Of a DNA stretch of 64,000 nucleotides, positions 46,866 to 54,984 are shown in pieces; positions within the stretch are counted from its first letter, which is position 1; every line of letters starts with the position of its first letter. The notes under the pieces were generated by a model. The model did not search any database and was not told the DNA's origin. It worked only from the letters and a program-made list of their open reading frames with translations. Position numbers and translations under genes: made by a program. The stretch covers positions 1,426,001 to 1,490,000 of the forward strand of contig NZ_CP113059.1 of assembly GCF_026625705.1 (NCBI RefSeq), read 5' to 3'. Origin of the DNA: Pedobacter sp. SL55 (GTDB taxonomy: Bacteria; Bacteroidota; Bacteroidia; Sphingobacteriales; Sphingobacteriaceae).

Positions 46866-47137
46866 TAAAGTAATATTTATTTGAAGATATTTCTACATCA
46901 AGCTTTAATTACCAAAATAGCGCCAGTTATTTAAATCCATTAAATACTATGGATACTTTCTTTTTTTAAAACTTATAGCTTTTTTGTGTAGATGTATCTC
47001 TACAATTTGGGGATTTACTTTATAAAATAGTTAACAATAAATTGGGTTGATTAAATCTGTTTAAGCATTATTGGATAGGTTTTTTATTTAAAATGAAATT
47101 AAACGACATTAAAGCACTACCAATTAAAAAAACTTGA

Positions 47138-47145
47138 TAATTTTG
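47138..47145 (+). promoter_or_regulatory. -7 box of pyrH
   Basis: TAATTTTG ends 6 nt before the preferred ATG at 47152, implying a leaderless or very short leader transcript. Confidence 0.6.
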
Positions 47146-47151
47146 TCTTTT

Positions 47152-47859
47152 ATGAAGTACAAACGTATCCTCCTCAAGTTGAGCGGCGAATCGCTAATGG
47201 GCGAAAAGCAATATGGTATTGATAATGAAAGAGTTAAACAGTATGCCGAAGACATCAAAGCCGTTCATGACCAAGGTCTAGAAATTGCAATTGTAATAGG
47301 CGGAGGAAACATTTTTAGAGGTTTAAGTGCCGAAAAATCTGGAATGGACAGGGCACAGGCCGATTATATGGGCATGTTGGCCACCGTGATTAACAGCATG
47401 GCTTTACAAGATGCGCTAGAAAAAGTTGGTTTAAAAACCCGATTGCTTTCGGCCATTAAGATGGAGCAAATTTGCGAGCCTTTTGTAAGAAGAAGAGCGG
47501 TACGCCACTTAGAAAAAGGACGTGTGGTAATTTTTGGTGCAGGCACTGGAAATCCATATTTTACTACCGACTCTGCTGCGGCATTAAGGGCAATAGAAAT
47601 TAATGCTGATGTAGTTTTAAAAGGCACACGTGTAGATGGCATTTACACTGCCGATCCGGAGAAAGACCCTACGGCAACCAAGTACAACCACATCTCGTTC
47701 AAAGAGGTTTACGATAAAGGTTTAAACGTAATGGACATGACTGCCTTTACACTTTGCGAAGAAAACCAACTTCCTATCATCGTGTTTGATATGAATAAAA
47801 ATGGTAATTTCATGAAGATTGCCAAAGGCGAAGAGATTGGAACTTTGGTACAGGGATAG
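47152..47859 (+). CDS. pyrH: UMP kinase
   Basis: 235 residues from the ATG at 47152; an earlier start at 47134 would add six residues and overlap the promoter. The amino-acid-kinase motifs [25 protein letters not shown] and [11 protein letters not shown] are present. It phosphorylates UMP to UDP in pyrimidine supply. frr follows 45 nt later, the order conserved in most bacteria. Confidence 0.97.
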   Translation: MKYKRILLKLSGESLMGEKQYGIDNERVKQYAEDIKAVHDQGLEIAIVIGGGNIFRGLSAEKSGMDRAQADYMGMLATVINSMALQDALEKVGLKTRLLSAIKMEQICEPFVRRRAVRHLEKGRVVIFGAGTGNPYFTTDSAAALRAIEINADVVLKGTRVDGIYTADPEKDPTATKYNHISFKEVYDKGLNVMDMTAFTLCEENQLPIIVFDMNKNGNFMKIAKGEEIGTLVQG

Positions 47860-47904
47860 TTTTTAAGCATTATTTTATATTTTTGCACAAAATCATACAG
47901 CACA

Positions 47905-48468
47905 ATGAATGACCTCATAAGGAAACAGTTAACAGACGCACAGGCTACAATGGATAAGGCTATTGTTCATTGCGAATCTGAGTTGACTAAGATTAGAGCA
48001 GGAAAAGCTTCTGCAGGAATGTTAGATGGTATTATGGTAGATTACTATGGCAACCCAACTCCGTTGGCGCAAGTTGGTGCAATTAATACGCCAGATGCTC
48101 GTACTTTGATTATCCAACCTTGGGAAAAGAATATGTTAGTGCCAATAGAAAGAGCTATTATGGAAGCTAACATAGGTATCAATCCGCAGAATGATGGTTC
48201 AATTATCCGTTTGGTAGTTCCACCTTTAACAGAAGAACGCAGAAGAGAGCTAGTGAAAAAAGTAAAAGAAGAAGCTGAGAAAGGTAAGATTGCCATTAGA
48301 AATATACGTAAAGATGCTAACGAGAAAATCAAAAAATTGAAAGCCGAAAGCGTATCAGATGATGAGATTAAGGTAGGCGAGGCAGAAGTACAGAAAGTTA
48401 CCGATGCTTATATTTTGAAGGTAGATAAACATGCCGAATTGAAAGAAAAAGATATCATGACGGTATAA
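47905..48468 (+). CDS. frr: ribosome recycling factor
   Basis: 187 residues, normal length. The N-terminal part (K-I-R-A-G-K-A-S-A-G-M-L-D) and P-W-E-K-N-M, V-P-P-L-T-E-E-R-R-R-E-L-V-K are RRF marks. It releases the ribosome after termination together with EF-G. A TATTTTTG box at 47878-47885 may give frr its own promoter inside the pyrH-frr gap. Confidence 0.97.
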   Translation: MNDLIRKQLTDAQATMDKAIVHCESELTKIRAGKASAGMLDGIMVDYYGNPTPLAQVGAINTPDARTLIIQPWEKNMLVPIERAIMEANIGINPQNDGSIIRLVVPPLTEERRRELVKKVKEEAEKGKIAIRNIRKDANEKIKKLKAESVSDDEIKVGEAEVQKVTDAYILKVDKHAELKEKDIMTV

Positions 48469-48503
48469 GAAAGCGTTTAGCAATATCGTTAAATTGTAAT
48501 ATA

Positions 48504-48537
48504 AAAGGGAATGTGGTTTTACTACATTCCCTTTTTC
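48504..48537 (+). terminator. terminator after frr
   Basis: AAAGGGAATGT and ACATTCCCTTT form a perfect 11-bp stem around a 9-nt loop, followed by TTT. Confidence 0.9.
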
Positions 48538-48568
48538 TATTTTTGCATTCCAAAATCACAAAACAAAA

Positions 48569-50307
48569 ATGAAGTTATTAATTGAGTATCTAAAAGCTCA
48601 TAAGTGGGTAGTAGTGCTTGCACTTTTTTTGGCGGCTATAAATATTGGCTTCTCTTTAATGGATCCCTATTTTACTGGTCAAATTGTAGATCGCTTTATA
48701 GAAAAGAAAGACATACTTAACCGTTCAGAATATATTTGGGGAGTACTAGGCTTGGTAGGTTTAGCTATTGGTGCCGCAATGGTGTCTCGTATTGCCAAGA
48801 ACTTTCAAGATTATTTTACCAATATTATTGTACAGAAAGTTGGTGCAAAAATGTATGCCGATGGGCTAAAACATTCTTTAGAACTACCATATCAGGTTTT
48901 TGAAGACCAGCGCAGTGGCGAAACTTTAGGCGTGTTGCAAAAAGTTAGGGTAGACTGCGAAAAATTTATCACCTCCTTCATCAGTATTTTGTTTGTGAGC
49001 TTAATTGGGATGGTTTTCGTGATTGTTTACTCTTTGTCGGTAAGTTATAAGGTTACGCTAATCTATATTGCTTCTATTCCGGTAATTGCTTTTGTAAGCT
49101 GGTTCTTGAGCCGTAAAATCAAAACCATACAGAAATCTATTGTGGCAGAAACCACAGCTTTGGCGGGCTCAACCACAGAGTCTTTGAGAAATATAGAATT
49201 GGTAAAAAGCTTGGGCCTGGCCAATCAAGAGATAGAAAGGCTCAACAAAACCACCTATAAAATTTTAGGCTTAGAACTTAGGAAAGTAAAATATGTACGC
49301 AGCATGAGCTTTGTGCAAGGCACTACCGTAAACTTGGTAAGGAGCACCATGGTGGTGGTTTTACTAATGCTGATTTTTGAAAATACCATTTCGCCAGGAC
49401 AGCATTTTCTTTCTTGTTTTATTCGTTTTTCTTATTTGGCCCACTGCAAGAACTGGGTAATGTAATTTTAACTTGGAGAGAAGCCGAGGTTTCGTTAGGC
49501 AGGTTTAAATCTATTTTAAGTACACCTATCGACAAAAAGCCAGCTCATCCTAAACCGTTAGCTAAAGTAGAACAGCTTACATTTAGCGATATTAGTTTTA
49601 AACACCTTACCGGCAAAAGCAATGCTTTAAATCATATCAACTTTAGTGTAAGTAAAGGCGAAACTATTGCTTTTGTAGGGCCGTCTGGTTCTGGTAAAAC
49701 CACTTTGGTTAAGTTGTTGGTGGGACTTTACCAACCTGTAGAAGGTAATGTGCTTTATAACAACATTTCGAGCAAGGATATTAATTTAGATCAGCTTCGT
49801 GAAAAAATTGGATTTGTAACGCAAGATACGCAACTGTTTTCGGGAACCATTAGAGAAAATCTGCAGTTTGTTAAACCAAATGCTAGCGACGAAGAATGTT
49901 TGAAAGTGCTTCGTCAGGCGGCGTGCCATACCTTGTTGGCAAGAGCAGATAAAGGATTGGATAGTGTAATAGGAGAAGGTGGTGTTAAAGTTTCTGGCGG
50001 CGAAAAACAGCGTTTATCTATTGCTAGGGCATTGTTGCGTAATCCAGATATTTTGGTGTTTGATGAAGCTACCTCATCGCTAGATTCGATTACCGAGGAG
50101 GAAATTACGGCTACAATTAAAGACGTATCAAAATTGAGTGAACAAATTACCATTTTAATTGCCCATCGTTTGTCAACCATACGCCACGCAGATAAAATCT
50201 ATGTGTTAGAGAAAGGCAAGATTATAGAAGAAGGCAAACACGAAGATTTGGTAGAAGAAAAAGGCCTGTACTACGCCATGTGGAGGCAACAAGTAGGAGA
50301 GAGGTAG
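48569..50307 (+). pseudogene. ABC exporter (permease-ATPase), frameshifted
   Basis: A single half-transporter in two frames. The first frame (48569-49465) has five or six membrane helices of an ABC exporter; it turns into F-L-S-C-F-I-R-F-S-Y-L in its last residues. The second frame (49414-50307) continues with F-Y-S-F-F-L-F-G-P-L-Q-E-L-G and the ATPase: Walker A G-P-S-G-S-G-K-T-T, signature V-S-G-G-E-K-Q-R-L, Walker B I-L-V-F-D-E-A-T-S-S-L-D. One more T in the TTTT run near 49407 would join them as G-Q-H-F-S-F-L-F-Y-S-F-F. A complete protein would have about 579 residues. Substrate unknown, probably a lipid or peptide. Confidence 0.87.
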
Positions 50308-50319
50308 ATTTTTCTACTA

Positions 50320-50352
50320 AGACTTACGAAGTTTTTTAAACTTCGTAAGTCT
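50320..50352 (+). terminator. terminator, copy 1 of a duplicated hairpin
   Basis: AGACTTACGAAGTTT and AAACTTCGTAAGTCT form a perfect 15-bp stem with a 3-nt loop. The same hairpin recurs at 51672-51704, next to trpC. Confidence 0.8.
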
Positions 50353-50439
50353 AACTAATTATATCGCTGTTCGACATTTGTAATGTCGAACTTCTTATCT
50401 GCAGATTTGTAATCTGCTTTTTCTGCTAAATTGAAAGTC

Positions 50440-50550
50440 TTACAACTCCCCAACAAAACCTTGCATTGCCAATCCGGGGTCTTCGGTTTTCATAAAGTTT
50501 TCGCCAATTAAAAAACCTTGGAAAGCTAGCTTTTTAGCTCTTTTAACAAT
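50440..50550 (-). pseudogene. remnant of a trpC 3' end
   Basis: A 37-codon minus-strand stretch ends in a stop at 50440 and reads ...A-F-Q-G-F-L-I-G-E-N-F-M-K-T-E-D-P-G-L. It matches the end of trpC at 51711-52499 (V-G-F-Q-G-F-L-I-G-E-N-F-M-K-T-D-N-P-G-L) at roughly two thirds of positions and lacks everything before it. It is a partial copy, not a functional gene. It sits beside a second copy of the trpC-side terminator, so both were duplicated. Confidence 0.85.
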
Positions 50551-50589
50551 ATGCTTTGTATATTTTTTCTAACTATCTCTCAAAAAAAA

Positions 50590-50612
50590 TACCCTATAAA
50601 AAATGTAGGGTA
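50590..50612. promoter_or_regulatory. palindromic operator, copy C
   Basis: TACCCTA and TAGGGTA with a 9-nt spacer. Read on the minus strand it is nearly identical to copies A and B including the CATTTTTT spacer, so it lies in the opposite orientation. It is about 69 nt before the first ATG of the lipoprotein locus, whose leader CAAAAGCA...TATGAAAA resembles that of A and B. Confidence 0.65.
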
Positions 50613-50669
50613 AAAAGTTTTGAAGATGAAAATGTTGTTTTTAAATTCGACAAACAAAAGCATTTTATT

Positions 50670-51420
50670 ATGAAAACAATTCAAAAACAATTCAAAAACA
50701 ATTTCTAAACTAGTCTTAGTATTTTTTTTGGTCCTGTCAGCATCTATTGTAATCTATTCTTGTAAAAAATCTAGGGAGGAAGAAAAAATAGAGAAAGAAA
50801 GTCTAAACCCTAATTTAAAGGCTAAAATTGCCGAGAAGTATCAATTGAAAAATTTCGATGTACAAATTAATGAAAACGAAAGGTTGTCTTTAATTGAAGC
50901 GTTAGAGAAGCAAAGCGTTTATTACAAGGAATTTCAAAGTGAGCTTTTGTTAAACAATATTAGAAAGACAACTTTTAATGCAGAAAATGCAACTGTCTTT
51001 ACTATTCCATTTAAGGGAAAAGATAAAGCATTAGTTTTAAAGTTCTCGATAATAGGTAGTAATTACGTTGAAGACAACGAATTTGTTGTTGAAAGAAAAC
51101 TAGAATCGAAAGAAGTAGGGTTTTTTAAAATTCAAACTAGAGAAAACGAGGTTTTTCAAGCACATTTTGATAATGGTATAAAGAAAGTTGAAGAAGTTGT
51201 TAAAACTAGTGACAATAGACAAGTTCAATTTGATGATTGTTATGGTAATCACGGAGGAACTGGGTTTTGTCAGAGAGAGCCTGGTGAAAGTATTTCTGCG
51301 TGTTACAAAGCTGAGGTAGATGAGTTCTGTAGTGATTTGTTGAGCTGTGCAGGATTAATACATTGGGGAGTCCATGCTGTTATATTGGCATCTTGTAGTT
51401 GTGCAGCAAAAATGTGTTAA
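50670..51420 (+). CDS. Cys-rich exported lipoprotein, start disrupted
   Basis: The body (from about 50701) has a lipoprotein signal K-L-V-L-V-F-F-L-V-L-S-A-S-I-V-I-Y-S-C, then a charged region and a C-terminal part with eight cysteines in the last 60 residues (D-D-C-Y-G-N-H-G-G-T-G-F-C, S-A-C-Y, E-F-C, L-S-C, S-C-S-C, K-M-C). The natural start M-K-T-I-S-K would be at 50670, but 22 extra bases (two 11-bp units of CAAAAACAATT) separate ATGAAAACAATT from TCTAAACTA and shift the frame. Without a shift, only a weak TTG at 50728 inside the signal remains. I do not recognise the family; a Cys-rich exported factor is likely. It follows operator C. Confidence 0.65.
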
Positions 51421-51439
51421 TTCATTTACATCTAAAAGC

Positions 51440-51637
51440 ATGAAGAAAAAATATTTTATTTTGATTTTAGCTACAATTCTAGGAATTGTTGGTGCTACGT
51501 TTAAAATTTTGCATTTTAATGAAGGGTTCGGAACAATCTTACTAGGTGTAAGTTTGGGTCCATATGTTTTATCTATTTTTAGCTTAGTTTTCTCCCCGGC
51601 AAATATTAATCAAATACGGAATATAGATAGAAAATAA
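51440..51637 (+). CDS. small two-helix membrane protein
   Basis: 65 residues from the ATG at 51440 (MKKKYFILILATILGIVGAT). Two hydrophobic helices (about 4-22 and 32-52) with K-I-L-H-F-N-E-G-F-G between them; the K-I-L-H segment is common in small Bacteroidota membrane proteins. It starts 19 nt after the Cys-rich lipoprotein gene, so the two probably form one operon. If the lipoprotein is a toxin-like factor this could be its immunity partner; that is speculation. Confidence 0.7.
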   Translation: MKKKYFILILATILGIVGATFKILHFNEGFGTILLGVSLGPYVLSIFSLVFSPANINQIRNIDRK

Positions 51638-51671
51638 GTTTGATTTTTAACACGTTAAAAGACATCTAAAA

Positions 51672-51704
51672 AGACTTACGAAGTTTAAAAAACTTCGTAA
51701 GTCT
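51672..51704 (-). terminator. terminator of the trp operon, copy 2 of the duplicated hairpin
   Basis: The same 15-bp stem as at 50320-50352, now 7 nt past the trpC stop on the minus strand. Confidence 0.85.
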
Positions 51705-51710
51705 AACTAA

Positions 51711-52499
51711 TTACAGCTGTGCCACAAACTCCTTCATGGCCAAGCCTGGGTTGTCAGTTTTCATAAAGTTTTCGCCAATTAAAAAACCTTGGAAACCTAC
51801 TTGCTTAAGGTCTTTAATTGTTTGTGGGTTGCTAATGGCACTTTCCGAAATCTTTAAAAATTCATTCGGGATTTTGTCTACTAAATCAAAAGAAGTTTGG
51901 ATGTTTACCGTAAAATCTCCCAAGTTGCGGTTGTTTACGCCAATAGCATCTAAGTGCGGGCAAATGCTTCTCTCCAACTCTGCTAAATCATGTACTTCCA
52001 ATAGCACATTTAAACCTAAGCTTTGCGCTAGTTTTCCATAGTCAGCAATTTGTTGCGGTGTTAAAATAGCGGCGATTAGTAAAATAATATCCGCTCCCCA
52101 AGCTTTTGCTTCCAAGATTTGATATTCGTCAATCATAAAGTCTTTCCTCAAAATTGGAATGTCATTTACGCTGCGGGCTTGTAGCAAATCTTCTTTTTTA
52201 CCGCCAAAGAAATCGGTATCGGTAAGTACCGAAAGCGCCGAAGCTCCAGCTGCATTGTAGGCTTGCGTAATTGCTTTTACATCGGCATTGCCATTTATTA
52301 CACCTTTAGAGGGCGATTGCTTTTTAAACTCTGCAATAATTCCAGTTCTATTCTCAGCTAAAAGAAAATCCTTAAAACGATAGGGTGTTCTGCCAAAAGT
52401 TGGATTGTTTTCTAGTTGCTTTACACTTACTTGCTGTTTTGCTAGCGCAACTTCTTCTTTCTTACGTAGAACGATTTTGTCTAAAATATTTTGGCTCAT
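51711..52499 (-). CDS. trpC: indole-3-glycerol phosphate synthase
   Basis: 262 residues from the ATG at 52499 (the frame opens six codons earlier at 52517). The TIM-barrel signatures I-A-E-F-K-K-Q-S-P-S-K-G (about 53-64), V-L-T-D-T-D-F-F-G-G, L-R-K-D-F-M-I-D-E-Y-Q, I-G-V-N-N-R-N-L and E-S-A-I-S-N define the enzyme, which closes the indole ring from CdRP. It follows trpG in this operon; trpD, the usual gene between them, is absent, and trpF, trpB and trpA are not in this window. Confidence 0.96.
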   Translation of the reverse strand: MSQNILDKIVLRKKEEVALAKQQVSVKQLENNPTFGRTPYRFKDFLLAENRTGIIAEFKKQSPSKGVINGNADVKAITQAYNAAGASALSVLTDTDFFGGKKEDLLQARSVNDIPILRKDFMIDEYQILEAKAWGADIILLIAAILTPQQIADYGKLAQSLGLNVLLEVHDLAELERSICPHLDAIGVNNRNLGDFTVNIQTSFDLVDKIPNEFLKISESAISNPQTIKDLKQVGFQGFLIGENFMKTDNPGLAMKEFVAQL

Positions 52500-52511
52500 G
52501 TTTTTTTCGAT

Positions 52512-52539
52512 CGTCATTGCTTTGTACCTCGCAATGACG
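52512..52539. repeat. CGTCATTGC inverted repeat
   Basis: CGTCATTGC and GCAATGACG form a 9-bp inverted repeat in the short gap between trpG and trpC, a member of the dispersed family. Confidence 0.6.
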
Positions 52540-52590
52540 GTATGATTACGGTTTATGCTTTTCGTATTTTTAACTTTTTAATTTTGACTT

Positions 52591-53175
52591 CTAACTTCCT
52601 TCAAGCCAGTTTTTCATCATCTGTTTTCCCTCGGGTGTTAATACACTTTCTGGGTGGAACTGTACACCACAAACATCTAATTCTTTGTGCCTTACCGACA
52701 TGATTTGTCCGTCTGCATCTACCGAAGTAACCGTTAAGCTTTCTGGCAAATTCGCCGGATCTACCACCCAACTGTGGTACCTGCCAACTTCAAATGGTGC
52801 TGCTACATTTCTGAAAAGTAATTCATCATCTACAGTTTTAGTTACCGGCGTGGCAATACCATGCATTGGTCGACCTAAATTCAGCAAACTACCGCCAAAA
52901 GCTTCGGCAATGGCTTGTTGCCCCAAACAAACACCCATGATACTTTTGGTTGGTGCGTAGGTCTTAATTACATCCAATAATAGCCCAGCTTCTTCAGGTA
53001 TGCCCGGCCCCGGAGAAAGCAAAATCTTATCGTATTTGGCCACATCTGCCAGTTCAAATTTATCGTTTCTCCAAACTTCCGTTTCGTAGCTTAATTCGTT
53101 AATTAAATGCACCAAATTATAGGTAAAACTATCGTAGTTGTCTATGACTAACACTACATTTTTATTATCGCTCAT
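52591..53175 (-). CDS. trpG: anthranilate synthase component II (glutamine amidotransferase)
   Basis: 194 residues, class I glutamine amidotransferase. The N-terminal I-D-N-Y-D-S-F-T-Y-N-L, the oxyanion L-S-P-G-P-G-I-P-E-E, the nucleophile G-V-C-L-G-Q-Q-A and the His/Glu site V-Q-F-H-P-E-S-V are all present. It supplies ammonia to TrpE. The gene lies 30 nt after trpE and 91 nt before trpC. Confidence 0.96.
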   Translation of the reverse strand: MSDNKNVVLVIDNYDSFTYNLVHLINELSYETEVWRNDKFELADVAKYDKILLSPGPGIPEEAGLLLDVIKTYAPTKSIMGVCLGQQAIAEAFGGSLLNLGRPMHGIATPVTKTVDDELLFRNVAAPFEVGRYHSWVVDPANLPESLTVTSVDADGQIMSVRHKELDVCGVQFHPESVLTPEGKQMMKNWLEGS

Positions 53176-53205
53176 TTATAAAATCGTAATTCGTAAATCA
53201 AAAAT

Positions 53206-54609
53206 CTAAATTTCAGTCGCCATTTCTATCGCTTTGCGCAAAGCCTCAATTTTGTTATTTACTTCGTTCAATTCTGTTTCGGCAACCGAATCTGCAACTA
53301 TACCAGCGCCAGCTCTGTAGTGCAAATGGTTGTTTTTGCTCATAAAAGTCCTAATCATGATGGCGTGGTTAAAATCATCATTAAAGCCCATATAGCCAAT
53401 GGCGCCGGCGTAAAAATTGCGGCCTAGGTTCTCGTTTTCGTCAATCAGTTGCATTGCTCTATACTTCGGTGCACCGCTTAAAGTTCCTGCGGGATAAGTA
53501 TCTGCAACCACTTTGAATGAGCTACCTTGGTCTTGCAGTTGTCCGCTCACTTTAGAAACCAAGTGTATTAAATGCGAATAATATTGCACTTCTTTAAATG
53601 ATTTCACCTCTACTTGCCTACAATGGCGGCTTAAATCATTTCTGGCTAAATCCACCAACATTACGTGTTCGGCACTTTCTTTAGGGTCATTTTCCAATGC
53701 TTTGGCAATTTTAGCATCTTCTTCATCGTTTCCGCTGCGCTTAAAAGTACCAGCTATAGGAAAGATGTTTGCAGTTTCGTTTTTAATGGTAATTTGTGCT
53801 TCGGGCGATGAACCAAAAAGTTTGAAACTACCGTAATCAAAATAGAACAAGTAAGGCGAAGGATTGATGGAACGCAAGCAACGGTAAACGTTAAACTCAT
53901 CGCCCAAAAAGCCTTGCTTAAAGGCTCTTGATGGCACAATCTGGAAAACATCGCCACGGTAAATGTGCTTTTTCAGCTTTTCTACCACATCTATAAAACC
54001 TTGATCCGTCAAATTTGAGCTTTCTTCGCCATTGGTACTAAAACCATATTCTGGGAAGTTTTTGTTCTGGATGATATATTCCATTTTGCTCAAATCATCG
54101 CTTTCATCTTCGTTAAAAGTATTTTTAAACAAAGTGATTTCATTTTTGAAGTGATCGATAGCGATGATGTACCTGTAAATATGGTATTGCATTTCTGGAA
54201 TTTGATCTTCTTCTGGCGTAGCCGCCGAAAATTTAATGTCTTCAAAATACTGAACCGTGTTCCAAGTGAAGTATCCAAACAATCCGCTAGAAATATGCTT
54301 TGAATCTGGAGGAGAAACTTGTTTGAGCTTTTCCTTAAATCCAGTAATTTCTTCAGCTAGGTTAAATTCCGTTTTTGTTTCTGTTTTCCCATCTGGATAA
54401 TTAATGGTTAGTTCGCCATTTTTTAAAATAATTCCGGCAACTGGCTCGGCACAAACATAACTGGTTGCATTTTCTCTGCTGTGGTAATCGGAACTTTCTA
54501 ATAATATAGTGTTGGTAAAAACATCGCGTAAACGCAGGTAAATGCTAACAGGTGTAGTAGTGTCTGCCAGTCTTTTTTTGCTGTAGGTATTGATATTGTA
54601 TATAGTCAT
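53206..54609 (-). CDS. trpE: anthranilate synthase component I
   Basis: 467 residues from the ATG at 54609; the frame is open to 54789, but that part overlaps the leader terminator and a dispersed repeat. The chorismate-binding signature is P-I-A-G-T-F-K-R-S-G, followed by E-H-V-M-L-V-D-L-A-R-N-D-L-S and A-G-A-G-I-V-A-D-S. The tryptophan-site residues L-L-E-S are near the N-terminus. It converts chorismate and ammonia (or glutamine via TrpG) to anthranilate. Expression is probably controlled by the upstream attenuator. Confidence 0.96.
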   Translation of the reverse strand: MTIYNINTYSKKRLADTTTPVSIYLRLRDVFTNTILLESSDYHSRENATSYVCAEPVAGIILKNGELTINYPDGKTETKTEFNLAEEITGFKEKLKQVSPPDSKHISSGLFGYFTWNTVQYFEDIKFSAATPEEDQIPEMQYHIYRYIIAIDHFKNEITLFKNTFNEDESDDLSKMEYIIQNKNFPEYGFSTNGEESSNLTDQGFIDVVEKLKKHIYRGDVFQIVPSRAFKQGFLGDEFNVYRCLRSINPSPYLFYFDYGSFKLFGSSPEAQITIKNETANIFPIAGTFKRSGNDEEDAKIAKALENDPKESAEHVMLVDLARNDLSRHCRQVEVKSFKEVQYYSHLIHLVSKVSGQLQDQGSSFKVVADTYPAGTLSGAPKYRAMQLIDENENLGRNFYAGAIGYMGFNDDFNHAIMIRTFMSKNNHLHYRAGAGIVADSVAETELNEVNNKIEALRKAIEMATEI

Positions 54610-54623
54610 TTTCTTAACGTTGT

Positions 54624-54696
54624 CGTCATTGCGAGGAGGGACGACGAAGCAATCTTTTAAATATTCGTTTAGATTACTTCGTTCCTCGCAATCACG
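54624..54696. repeat. CGTCATTGC dispersed repeats, two opposed copies
   Basis: CGTCATTGCGAGG at 54624 and ATTACTTCGTTCCTCGCAAT ending near 54692 face each other in the trpE leader, so the leader RNA can fold back on itself between attenuator and trpE. Confidence 0.6.
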
Positions 54697-54713
54697 AAGC
54701 GACCTAAAACAAA

Positions 54714-54741
54714 AAACCCGACGTGTGGTTCCGTCGGGTTT
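54714..54741 (-). terminator. trp attenuator terminator
   Basis: On the minus strand AAACCCGACG, an 8-nt loop, CGTCGGGTTT and a T6 run form a perfect 10-bp terminator. It lies 36 nt after the trpL stop and about 105 nt before trpE. With the Trp codons in trpL this fits transcription attenuation. Confidence 0.85.
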
Positions 54742-54776
54742 AAAATGTGGTTTAAGTTTAGGTTTAAATTGATAAA

Positions 54777-54854
54777 CTATATCTTGCACAAGTCATTGAC
54801 GAAACTTTCTTTCGAATTACTACGCCAGTGCCAAGTGTTTGTTTTGTTAATCAT
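54777..54854 (-). CDS. trpL: trp operon leader peptide
   Basis: 25 residues beginning M-I-N-K-T-N-T-W-H-W-R-S, with Trp codons at positions 8 and 10. It stands between a promoter (TTTG-18 nt-TAAATTTG) and a strong terminator, in front of trpE. In classical attenuation a ribosome stalled at these Trp codons when tryptophan is scarce lets an antiterminator form. The ATG is 7 nt past the -7 box, so its mRNA is nearly leaderless. The pairing that would form the antiterminator was not worked out. Confidence 0.8.
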   Translation of the reverse strand: MINKTNTWHWRSNSKESFVNDLCKI

Positions 54855-54861
54855 TGTAAAG

Positions 54862-54891
54862 CAAATTTATACAAAATGTTAAATAATCAAA
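54862..54891 (-). promoter_or_regulatory. trp operon promoter
   Basis: On the minus strand TTTG (54891-54888), an 18-nt spacer and TAAATTTG (54869-54862) match the Bacteroidota consensus. The trpL start is 7 nt downstream. Confidence 0.75.
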
Positions 54892-54917
54892 ATATTTTGT
54901 AAAATTTTATTGATTTA

Positions 54918-54976
54918 GCCACAGATACACAGATAATTTTATGAAATCAATAAACGAATATTTGTGCATCTGTGGC
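54918..54976. repeat. CACAGAT inverted-repeat element without gene
   Basis: GCCACAGATACACAGATA and TATTTGTGCATCTGTGGC flank about 23 nt. The ends match the borders of the GxxExxY unit at 29619-30116 with few differences. Confidence 0.65.
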
Positions 54977-54984
54977 AAATATGA

